Shown piece by piece: positions 47,708-55,129 of a DNA stretch of 64,000 nucleotides. Within the stretch, counting starts at the first letter, position 1. Each line of letters begins with the position of its first letter. A model generated the notes under the pieces. It saw only the letters and a program-made list of their open reading frames with translations. It ran no database searches and was not told the DNA's origin. Made by a program: the position numbers and the translations under genes. Source of the stretch: Pantoea eucalypti (lineage in GTDB: Bacteria; Pseudomonadota; Gammaproteobacteria; Enterobacterales; Enterobacteriaceae); the NCBI RefSeq assembly GCF_009646115.1, contig NZ_CP045720.1, positions 2,976,001 to 3,040,000 on the forward strand, written 5' to 3'.

Positions 47708-48805
47708 TTATGGCGTACTGAGGATCACTGGCGCGTCCGGTAACCCGGTAAAGTGCGTCACAATGTGGTGATAATCAGCCGTCGGATCCAGATCCCTGAA
47801 CAACTCCGGATAGAGATCTTTTGCCAGAATTTCCATTCCGATAATGTTGTAAGGGTGATTATAGAAATGGTGATAAACGCCATACACCCGCTTCTGTTTT
47901 ATCGGTTCGATCTGCTCCAGACCGGTACGGCTCTGCAGGCGGTTAAAGGTGGCGGTCACGTCGGCCTGGCTGGCACCGTAGCCAAACGGCAGCACGTTGC
48001 TGTTCGGGCGTTTAGAGCCGGTCATGATGTAGACGTCCGGCTTCATGGCGATAATCTTCTCCAGCGACACAAATCCTGAACTGCCGGGCAGTAACGCTGA
48101 GCCGATATTTTTTCCACCGACCGCTTCTACCAGTGCGCCCCAGCCGTTATGACCGTGGGTAAAGCAGCAGTTATCGCTGTTGCCGGCAATTGGCTCAATA
48201 AACACTGTCGGCTTGTGCTGCACCTGCGCAATCTTCTGCTGAAGCATCTCCCAGCGCTGCTGGTAAAAATCTGCGTAGGCTTTTGCTTCGGCTTCGCGGT
48301 TCAGAACGGTGCCCAGCACTTTCACACTCTTCAGGGTATTCTCTTTTGGATGGAGTTCATCATCCAGGAACAGCACCGGGATATGCAGATTTTTCAGGGT
48401 CGCCAGCACGCCTGACTGCATCAGGGCCGGTTTGGCACGCAGCTGGGCAATCATCATATCGGGCTGCTGAGCCAGCACGCTCTCCAGATTGACCTGTCCC
48501 TGATCGTTAAAGCCCATATCCACAATGGATGCGGCCTGCGGCCAGCGCTGCTTCAGCAGGTCCCAGGTCTGAGTGTCCTGCTTTTTCGGCAGGTTGTTCC
48601 AGGCGACAACCCGCTGAAACGGATTCTGTCGATCCAGTAGTGCCAGCGACATCACGTCGCGCCCATCCTGCAAAATTACATGTTGCGGCTCTTTTTGCAG
48701 CGTAATTTTCTGGCCATCCATGTCGGTCACGGTGACCGGATAGGTGGTAGCCGCACAGGCCGTTGACAGTAAAAGTGTGGTAGCTGCAGCAATCCCGATT
48801 TTCAT
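47708..48805 (-). CDS. Iron-chelate ABC transporter binding protein (FepB-like)
   Basis: 365 residues. A class III periplasmic binding protein (Fe/B12 family, PF01497-type). The signal peptide is cleaved near ACA|ATT (about 18). Family patterns such as VTVTDMDGQKITLQKEPQHVILQDGRD, QVNLESVLAQQPDMMI and GFVSLEKIIAMKPDVYIMTG are present. The ligand is likely a ferric siderophore or haem-like complex. No permease or ATPase gene adjoins it. A perfect palindrome resembling a Fur box lies 20 bp upstream, so iron control is likely. Confidence 0.85.
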   Translation of the reverse strand: MKIGIAAATTLLLSTACAATTYPVTVTDMDGQKITLQKEPQHVILQDGRDVMSLALLDRQNPFQRVVAWNNLPKKQDTQTWDLLKQRWPQAASIVDMGFNDQGQVNLESVLAQQPDMMIAQLRAKPALMQSGVLATLKNLHIPVLFLDDELHPKENTLKSVKVLGTVLNREAEAKAYADFYQQRWEMLQQKIAQVQHKPTVFIEPIAGNSDNCCFTHGHNGWGALVEAVGGKNIGSALLPGSSGFVSLEKIIAMKPDVYIMTGSKRPNSNVLPFGYGASQADVTATFNRLQSRTGLEQIEPIKQKRVYGVYHHFYNHPYNIIGMEILAKDLYPELFRDLDPTADYHHIVTHFTGLPDAPVILSTP

Positions 48806-48823
48806 TTTTCTCCTGTCCCATAA

Positions 48824-48842
48824 AGGAATAATAATTATTCGC
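48824..48842 (-). promoter_or_regulatory. Fur-like box upstream of binding protein
   Basis: GAATAATAATTATTC at 48826-48840 is a perfect 15-base palindrome, close to the Fur consensus GATAATGATAATCATTATC in its alternating AT pattern. It lies 20-35 bp before the gene start. Confidence 0.7.
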
Positions 48843-49040
48843 GTTTACTTTACCATGCGAATACGTAACAAATGTAAAAATTGCTGACCGGATGCTACTG
48901 TCCGAGAAGATCTGGAACGCGACTGCTGGCTGAAATCACGAAGCGATGGCGCAGAATTGCGGAGGAGGAGAGTAAGAACGGCGAGTGGCGGGCAGGAAAG
49001 CAGGCGCGTCTCAGCGTGACTGAGATGCGCCTGTTGCGTG
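48843..49040. other. Short gap downstream of sdaC
   Basis: About 200 bp with a purine-rich stretch (GGAGGAGGAGAG) and no gene. The region 49009-49038 (CTCAGCGTGACTGAGATGCGC) has weak hairpin potential and may end sdaC transcription. Confidence 0.35.
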
Positions 49041-50327
49041 TTACTTCACCAGCGAATAGAAGATTGCAGAGATAGCAATTAGTCCGATCAGCACAACAAA
49101 CAGGTTGCTGATGTGACCACTGTATTTACGCATCGCGGGCACCTTCTGGATGGCATACATCGGCATCAGGAACAGGATCATGGCAATAATCGGTCCGCCC
49201 AGTGTCTCAATCATGCCGAGAATATTCGGGTCCAGCGTCGCCACCAGCCATGTGGTCAGCAGCATAAAGAGTGCCGTCAGGCGATTCAGTCTGGCTGGCG
49301 CGATGGTCTTACCGCGACTGCGCAACGCCTTATTGACCATACCGTTAAATCCTTCGCGCGCACCCAGATAGTGACCCAGGAATGATTTGGTGATCGCCAC
49401 AATGGCAATCAGCGGCCCCATCCACGCAATCATCGGCACCTGAAAATGGTTAGCCAGATAAGAAAGGATGGTGATGTTCTGCGCCTTGGCAGCGTGTAAA
49501 TCTTCGGGCGACAGGCTCAGCACGCAGCTGAACACAAAGAACATCACCGTCACTACCATCATCAGGTGCGAACAGGCCAGAATGCGCGAACACTTTTTCT
49601 CAGCGGCATCGCCATACTCTTCGCGCTTCGCCAGCGCAAAGGAAGAGATGATAGGTGAATGGTTAAACGAGAAGACCATCACCGGAATCGCCAGCCACAG
49701 CGTCATCCACAGGCTGCTGCCCGCAGGCTGAACGTTAAGGGTCGACAGCGCCGCGCCGTGCCAGTGTGGAATCAGGTAGCAGGCCATCAGCATCAGTACC
49801 GCCACAAACGGGTAAACCAGCACGCTCATCGCTTTCACGATCATCTTCTCGCCGAAACGCACAATGGTCATCAGTCCGACAATCAGCAGCAGCGACAGCA
49901 GCACACGCGGCGGTGGCACCAGGCCAAGCTGATGCACCATCAGGCTCTCTACCGTATTGGTAATCGCCACGCTGTACATCAGCAGTATCGGGTAGATAGC
50001 GAAGAAATAGAGCAGCGTAATCAGCTTGCCCGCGCCGATGCCAAAATGCTCCTCGACCACTTCAGTGATATCACCGGCCGGATTTTTACCGGAGAGCACA
50101 AAGCGCGTCAGAGCGCGGTGCGCAAAGAAGGTCAGCGGAAAAGCCAGCACCGCCATAATGATCAGCGGGATCAGACCGCCGACACCCGCATTAATTGGCA
50201 GGAACAGTACACCCGCGCCAATTGCCGTGCCGTATAAACCCAGCATCCACATGGTGTCGGTTTTACGCCATCCCGTATCGACGTCACTCTCAAGCGCACC
50301 CAGCGTGCCCGTTTGTGTGGTTTTCAT
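49041..50327 (-). CDS. sdaC: Serine transporter SdaC
   Basis: 428 residues. A hydroxy/aromatic amino-acid permease (HAAAP family) with about 11 membrane helices, a serine:proton symporter. Long exact-type matches to E. coli SdaC include WRKTDTMWMLGLYGTAIGAG, VFSFNHSPIISSFA and TKSFLGHYLGAREGFNG; TdcC and YhaO are less similar. In E. coli sdaB, a serine deaminase gene, follows; it is absent here. GGAAAATCTG precedes the ATG; the ribosome binding site is weak. Confidence 0.93.
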   Translation of the reverse strand: MKTTQTGTLGALESDVDTGWRKTDTMWMLGLYGTAIGAGVLFLPINAGVGGLIPLIIMAVLAFPLTFFAHRALTRFVLSGKNPAGDITEVVEEHFGIGAGKLITLLYFFAIYPILLMYSVAITNTVESLMVHQLGLVPPPRVLLSLLLIVGLMTIVRFGEKMIVKAMSVLVYPFVAVLMLMACYLIPHWHGAALSTLNVQPAGSSLWMTLWLAIPVMVFSFNHSPIISSFALAKREEYGDAAEKKCSRILACSHLMMVVTVMFFVFSCVLSLSPEDLHAAKAQNITILSYLANHFQVPMIAWMGPLIAIVAITKSFLGHYLGAREGFNGMVNKALRSRGKTIAPARLNRLTALFMLLTTWLVATLDPNILGMIETLGGPIIAMILFLMPMYAIQKVPAMRKYSGHISNLFVVLIGLIAISAIFYSLVK

Positions 50328-50692
50328 CAGATTTTCCGTGTTAAAAAGCCGCCATTAATTTGAGCCAACAGGCAGGAAAAGGTCTCTCCCGCTCTCCGCC
50401 TCTGCTGCAAGCGGATCAGTGAAGGGTGCCGCTGATCCGCCCGCGCATAGGTAATCGATTGCGTGCGCCACTTTTTACACTACATGACGATAAAACTTCA
50501 AGTAACGAAGATAAACTCGCATGTGTTGCGCAAAAATCCGTCATATCGTGCAAGGCGACTGCACGGCGATCATGCCATTTATGTGGCGGTTTTACCCCCT
50601 TAAAAAGGTGATCCCTGCAACGATTCAGCATAACGGACTACGCTTTACCTCACGCTGTCGCGATCACGCCGACAGATGCAAAGGAGATGAAA
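50328..50692. other. sdaC to GGCT-like gene intergenic region
   Basis: Divergent promoter region of about 365 bp. Small frames on both strands (for example 50521-50772, overlapping the next gene in another frame) have no family support. I see no clear operator. AAGGAG at 50681-50686 serves the downstream gene. Confidence 0.5.
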
Positions 50693-51283
50693 ATGAAGAT
50701 TGCCTGCCTGGGATGGGGATCGTTAATCTGGAAAACCGGCGACCTGCCAGTGGCCAGTCCGTGGCATCATGATGGTCCTGCGGTACCGATTGAATTTGTG
50801 CGCATCGCTGACGGCGGTGAACTCTCGACCGCAATCTGTCTGAACGCAAAACCGGTGCAGGTACTCTGGGCCTGGTTAAACACGGCGTCACTGGAGAGCG
50901 CCTGCCGTGCATTGCGCCTTCGTGAGGCGATTCCGGACAGCCGCGTCGATGGCATCGGCATGATTACGGTGACAGAGAACGCAACCGGACCGCTGGCGGA
51001 GTGGGCACAGACGAAAGGCATTGAAGGATTAATCTGGACCGGTCTGCCCGCCCGCATGGCGGGAACGGAAGGCCAGATCCCCACGCTGGATGACGCACGG
51101 CACTATTTGCAGAATCTCACCGGTGAAACACGCGAGCATGCGTTTCACTACATCGAACAGGTTCCGGCGCAGATCGATACGGTTTATCGTCGTGCCTTTG
51201 CCGATCTGGCCCGCTGGCAGCCCGATTCGGCCTCCGCCCCGGTCGCTACGATCCAGCTGCATCCGCCCTGTCAGCCCGGCTGA
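50693..51283 (+). CDS. Uncharacterised protein, gamma-glutamylcyclotransferase-like
   Basis: 196 residues from ATG 50693, which has AAGGAG six bases upstream; an ATG at 50687 touches that site and is less likely. The start MKIACLGWGSLIW resembles the Y/W-GSL motif of the gamma-glutamylcyclotransferase/AIG2 fold, with a strand-rich middle (LSTAICLNAKPVQVLWAWL) and a C-terminal helical part. The family function is not certain and no catalytic glutamate was assigned. It may be co-transcribed with nothing; the next gene is 150 bp on. Confidence 0.6.
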   Translation: MKIACLGWGSLIWKTGDLPVASPWHHDGPAVPIEFVRIADGGELSTAICLNAKPVQVLWAWLNTASLESACRALRLREAIPDSRVDGIGMITVTENATGPLAEWAQTKGIEGLIWTGLPARMAGTEGQIPTLDDARHYLQNLTGETREHAFHYIEQVPAQIDTVYRRAFADLARWQPDSASAPVATIQLHPPCQPG

Positions 51284-51433
51284 TACAGGTCAGTCATATG
51301 CACCGCTCTGCTTACTCCTCAAAGGGTTACTACACTTCAGGCAGGTTGCGATTTCAGGTTCCCTGAGTCTTTCCCGCGGGTAGTCACGCCTTCTGGCCTG
51401 ACCACCATTCCCTTGTCAGCAGGAGATGAAGAG

Positions 51434-52627
51434 ATGAAAGCATTAACTTATCATGGTCCCCATAAAGTCAGTGTGGATAACGTGCCCGATCCGGGACTGG
51501 AAGCCGCCGATGATATTATCCTGCGTGTGACCGCTACCGCTATTTGCGGTTCAGACCTGCATCTCTATCGCGGCAAAATCCCGGGGACCGGGCATGGCGA
51601 TATCTTCGGTCATGAGTTTATGGGTGAAGTGGTTGAGACCGGAAGCGCCGTGACCGCCGTGGCCAAAGGTGATCGGGTTGTCATCCCTTTTGTTATCGCC
51701 TGTGGCGACTGCTTTTTCTGTCTCATGAGTCAGTATGCCGCCTGTGAAAATACCAATAGCGGACGAGGCGCTATCCTGAACCGCAAAAACATCACGCCAC
51801 CTGCGGCGCTGTTTGGGTTCAGCAAGCTTTATGGCGGTGTGCCTGGCGGCCAGGCGGAATATGTCCGTGTGCCCAAAGCCAATACAGGCCCGTTCAAAGT
51901 GCCGTCGGTGCTGTCGGATGAAAAAGTGCTGTTCCTGTCGGATATTCTGCCCACTGCCTGGCAGGCGGTGAAAAACGCTGAGGTCAAGCCGGGCTCCAGC
52001 CTGGCAATTTTCGGTGCCGGACCGGTTGGCCTGCTCAGTGCTGCCTGCGCCCGCCAGCAGGGTGCCGAACAGATCTACATGATTGACCATAATAATTACC
52101 GCTTAAACTTTGCCCGCGAACGTTACGGCGTAATCCCGATTAATTTCGATGAAATTGATGATCCGGCTGGCTGGATTATCGAACACAGTACCGGCAATCG
52201 CGGTGTAGATGCCGTAATTGATGCCGTCGGGTTTGAGGCAAAAGGCAGCATGACTGAGACCGTGCTCACCAATCTCAAGCTGGAAGGCAGTAGCGGCAAA
52301 GCATTGCGTCAGTGTATTGCTGCAGTGCGACGTGGCGGTATCGTCAGCGTGCCAGGCGTCTACGCAGGATTTATTCACGGCTTTCTGTTTGGCGATGCCT
52401 TCGACAAAGGGCTGACCTTTAAGATGGGACAGACGCATGTCCATGCTTATCTGCCTGACCTGCTGAAGCTGATTGAGCAGGGCCATCTGACGCCGGAAGA
52501 GATTATAACTCACCATCTCCCGCTGGAAGATGCCGCACGCGGCTACGATATTTTCGCAAAACGCGAAGAGGAGTGTCGCAAGGTGATTCTGGTGCCTGGC
52601 ATGGCAGCCTCCCAGGCCACCATTTAG
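51434..52627 (+). CDS. Zinc-dependent alcohol dehydrogenase (formaldehyde dehydrogenase-like)
   Basis: 397 residues. A medium-chain dehydrogenase. Catalytic zinc ligands C38 and H60-E61 ([17 protein letters not shown]), a structural-zinc lobe with C90, C93, C96 and C104, and the NAD-binding [12 protein letters not shown] near 192. An insertion after the lobe ([20 protein letters not shown]) is typical of the FdhA-like subgroup that includes glutathione-independent formaldehyde dehydrogenases. The substrate is not known. Start at ATG 51434, with AGGAG eight bases before. Confidence 0.88.
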   Translation: MKALTYHGPHKVSVDNVPDPGLEAADDIILRVTATAICGSDLHLYRGKIPGTGHGDIFGHEFMGEVVETGSAVTAVAKGDRVVIPFVIACGDCFFCLMSQYAACENTNSGRGAILNRKNITPPAALFGFSKLYGGVPGGQAEYVRVPKANTGPFKVPSVLSDEKVLFLSDILPTAWQAVKNAEVKPGSSLAIFGAGPVGLLSAACARQQGAEQIYMIDHNNYRLNFARERYGVIPINFDEIDDPAGWIIEHSTGNRGVDAVIDAVGFEAKGSMTETVLTNLKLEGSSGKALRQCIAAVRRGGIVSVPGVYAGFIHGFLFGDAFDKGLTFKMGQTHVHAYLPDLLKLIEQGHLTPEEIITHHLPLEDAARGYDIFAKREEECRKVILVPGMAASQATI

Positions 52628-52691
52628 TCACATGAACCAGCAGGGCCACATTCCCTGCTCCCCGGCAGAGAACTCTGCCGGGGAATTCATT

Positions 52692-52898
52692 TCAAAACGG
52701 CTTACGCTCCAGACTGCTTCGCCACTCCCGCCGCTCCAGCAGATGTTCATCCGGCGAATCCGCCGTGTCCACCTGACTCCCCTGCTCGAGCAGTCGCGCA
52801 CTGCGTGAATGGGGATGACTTTCACTGATCACCTGTTGTGAAAACGCGCCAAACGATAACAGCAAAAACAGTAATGTACTGGCCAGCCTCACTTTCAT
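52692..52898 (-). CDS. Small secreted hypothetical protein
   Basis: 68 residues from ATG 52898, with GAGG seven bases upstream. A clear signal peptide (MKVRLASTLLFLLLSFGAFSQQ, cleavage near 20) precedes a polar, charged mature part of about 48 residues (SESHPHSRSARLLEQ, DEHLLERREWRSSLE). No cysteine or lipobox. The function is unknown. It is convergent with the dehydrogenase gene and divergent from the acetyltransferase. Confidence 0.6.
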   Translation of the reverse strand: MKVRLASTLLFLLLSFGAFSQQVISESHPHSRSARLLEQGSQVDTADSPDEHLLERREWRSSLERKPF

Positions 52899-53086
52899 AC
52901 GCACACCTCAATGAATTCGGTGTCGCTATGCTGCCTGAAGGGTTTTCATTTTCTGTCAGTAACAGGCAAAGTTATGTGGGTAGCGGGAACAAGCTGCGAC
53001 GGGTTTACTCGCGGTTCAGGATAGCCCGTCAGTACAGCTCGAAAGTTTTCCCGCTTCCCGTCCCTATTCCCTTCAGGAGGATGCCA

Positions 53087-53821
53087 GTGAACATCAATCA
53101 GTTTGATCAGCCGGTCGGTGAAGCGTTGCCTGACTGGCAGCCGGTCGCCAGACCTCACGGCGTTCCTCTCCAGGGACAGCACTGCCTTCTTTTACCGCTT
53201 AGCGTGGAACATGCGGCGTCGCTGTTACAGGCCTTTATGCTGGCACCGGATGATCGCGACTGGACCTGGCTGAGCGCAGAGCGGCCCGCTTCGCTGATGC
53301 AGATGCAGCGCTGGATTGCAGATAAAGTTGCTGATAAAGCCCTGGTACCCTTCACTGTCTGCACGCCGAATCAGCAGCCCTGCGGTGTGGTCTGCTTCGC
53401 CAGCATTGAACCCGAACATGGCACCCTTGAAATCGGTCACGTCACCTGGTCGCCGCTGATGCAGCGTAGTGTTATCGGCAGCGAGGCGATTTTTCTGCTG
53501 CTGCAACAGGCTTTCTCGCTGGGGTATCGGCGAGTCGCGTGGCGCTGTGATTCAACCAATGTGGCGTCACGACGCGCAGCAGAACGGCTGGGGTTTCGAT
53601 TTGAGGGCCGTTTTCGTCAGGTCATGACGCGAAAACAGCGTAATCGGGATACCGACTGGCTGTCGATGATTGATCGGGAATGGCCAGACGTTCAGCGCGC
53701 CCTGAACGCCTGGCTGAGCGCGGATAATTTCACCGCCGAAGGAGAGCAAAAGCGCTCACTCAGCGCCTGTTTCGCCGGTGCTCATCGGGGCGATACTGAC
53801 GCGACAAGCCGGAAAGGTTAA
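53087..53821 (+). CDS. RimJ/RimL-like GNAT acetyltransferase
   Basis: 244 residues from GTG 53087: AGGAGG lies six bases upstream, while the ATG two codons before it directly abuts that site. The long N-terminal open extension is not plausible. The protein resembles the RimJ/RimL branch of GNAT enzymes: LLLPLSVEHAASLL at the start, GTLEIGHVTWSPLMQRSVIGSEAIFLLLQQAF as the acetyl-CoA motif (about 110-140), and NVASRRAAERLGFRFEGRFRQ as motif B. The substrate is unknown. It ends close to the convergent ycaP. Confidence 0.82.
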   Translation: MNINQFDQPVGEALPDWQPVARPHGVPLQGQHCLLLPLSVEHAASLLQAFMLAPDDRDWTWLSAERPASLMQMQRWIADKVADKALVPFTVCTPNQQPCGVVCFASIEPEHGTLEIGHVTWSPLMQRSVIGSEAIFLLLQQAFSLGYRRVAWRCDSTNVASRRAAERLGFRFEGRFRQVMTRKQRNRDTDWLSMIDREWPDVQRALNAWLSADNFTAEGEQKRSLSACFAGAHRGDTDATSRKG

Positions 53822-53835
53822 GCAGGCACGGGCCA

Positions 53836-54528
53836 TTAATGCAGCCGACGCACGCTCAGTGCCGCAGACCAGCGCTGCCGCTGACAGCGCGGACAGACGG
53901 CCGGCTGCCCGGCTTCTATCCTCTGTGTTTGCCCGCAATGCGTGCAGGCGTAAAGGGCGCTGATCGGCACCGTACTGTAATCCTGCCGATGCTCCGGCGG
54001 CAGTATGCTTAGCCCGGCGCGCATCTCATTATCATCATAGAAATAGAGGCTAAGCTGACCGTCGACCTCCACCAGCGCCAGCCGGACCTGTCCCAAATGC
54101 TCCACGCCGCTCTGCCGCAACTCCATAAAGAACTCATCTTCGGAAATATTCAGCCGATCCAGACTTTCCAGCACATACAACCCATCTTTAATCAGCGTAA
54201 TGACGTCGCCCTGAATAAATCGTGAAAAGCGCGGGCTGTGTGCCGTCAGCCAGGTCGTCAGGCGGTAGAGGGCCAGAAGCACCACAAACACCATAATGAC
54301 CGGCAACACCGGTACATCATCGTAAAATGTGACGTCACCCGATGCCGAGCCCAGTGTCAGGATGACCACCAGTTCGAACAGGGACAGCTGGCGCACGCCG
54401 CGTCGTCCAGACACTTTCAAAAAGGTGAATACCACCAGATATGCGATCAGGACCCGCGCCACCACCTCAAATAAAAAAGTGGCCGGTTGATCGTTGAGTA
54501 AGAAACGGTGCCAGTCGAATGAGAACAT
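53836..54528 (-). CDS. ycaP: YetF-type (DUF421) membrane protein YcaP
   Basis: 230 residues, the E. coli YcaP length. Two to three N-terminal membrane helices (about 20-105) with the family signature SGRRGVRQLSLFELVVILTLGSASGDVTFYDDVPV, then a cytoplasmic domain (about 110-190, FFMELRQSGVEHLGQVRLAL). The C-terminal 35 residues carry two cysteine pairs, C-T-H-C and CPRC, likely a zinc ribbon. YetF-family roles are not established in enterobacteria. It is divergent from the large fusion gene, about 600 bp away. Confidence 0.9.
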   Translation of the reverse strand: MFSFDWHRFLLNDQPATFLFEVVARVLIAYLVVFTFLKVSGRRGVRQLSLFELVVILTLGSASGDVTFYDDVPVLPVIMVFVVLLALYRLTTWLTAHSPRFSRFIQGDVITLIKDGLYVLESLDRLNISEDEFFMELRQSGVEHLGQVRLALVEVDGQLSLYFYDDNEMRAGLSILPPEHRQDYSTVPISALYACTHCGQTQRIEAGQPAVCPRCQRQRWSAALSVRRLH

Positions 54529-54834
54529 AGTCTGCTAAACATCCTGTTTTAAAGGAACACGCATTATCGCAGCCCTCCGTTGATGACCCGCAGATTCAGG
54601 CCAGTGATAAGTAAATCTTGTCGCCAGCCCGCCAAAAGGCAAGCGAAGCTGTAACGTAAAAGCGGGTGAGTCTGACCTCTCTGCATGTGAAGGAAAAGGT
54701 TAATAAAGCTGAAAATAGCGCTGACTTCGTTCACGTTGCGCTTATCAAACAGATTATGAAACCTAACCAAAAAATATCCTGTTTCTGACTGGAATTCTTT
54801 TACCGCTGCGCTTTTTTCTTTTTACTTCAATAAG

Positions 54835-54862
54835 TTGATTACCACACTCTCGCATCTATACT
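54835..54862 (+). promoter_or_regulatory. Sigma-S-like promoter for the fusion gene
   Basis: TTGATT and TATACT are separated by 16 bp, and the -10 context TCTATACTT matches the extended sigma-S -10 (KCTATACTTAA) closely. A start near 54869 would give a leader of about 260 bases. Confidence 0.5.
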
Positions 54863-55025
54863 TTCCAGTAAGGCTTCCATAAACCCGATAACATTCAGAG
54901 AAGTCAGCCTTTTTCCTGCCGATAGCGCCGCACGTAGACACCTGCTATCTCTCGTCAAGACCGCCACAGGACCTGATGCCTGTCCTTCAGTGGTTGTGCC
55001 TTATGGCAAGGATCGCCCATCTGTT

Positions 55026-55050
55026 CAGACTGGTCATAACGACCAGTCTG
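55026..55050. promoter_or_regulatory. Perfect 10-bp inverted repeat before the fusion gene
   Basis: CAGACTGGTC and GACCAGTCTG flank ATAAC. The arms resemble operators of TetR-family repressors, but transcribed it would also form a stable hairpin. It lies 80 bp before the ATG. Confidence 0.6.
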
Positions 55051-55129
55051 CAATGCATACCTGTAACGCCCTGACCCGTTTCACGACGGCTCGTCAGAGA
55101 GAAACGTGTTGCTTTTTTCGGGAGATGCC

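Larger units (their letters stand above)
54529..55129. other. Long leader region of the fusion gene
   Basis: Six hundred bp without a supported gene. It holds a sigma-S-like promoter at 54835-54862 and a perfect inverted repeat at 55026-55050. Between them the leader has small hairpins (for example ACAGG...CCTGT near 54965-54982). A - strand frame at 54564-54770 lacks support. Confidence 0.6.

Noticed and set aside
50521..50772. 83-codon + strand frame overlapping the GGCT-like gene start
   Set aside because: The overlapping gene in another frame has a perfectly placed AAGGAG and family-like sequence; this one has neither.
54564..54770. 68-codon - strand frame upstream of the fusion gene
   Set aside because: No ribosome binding site or family similarity; lies in a leader region.
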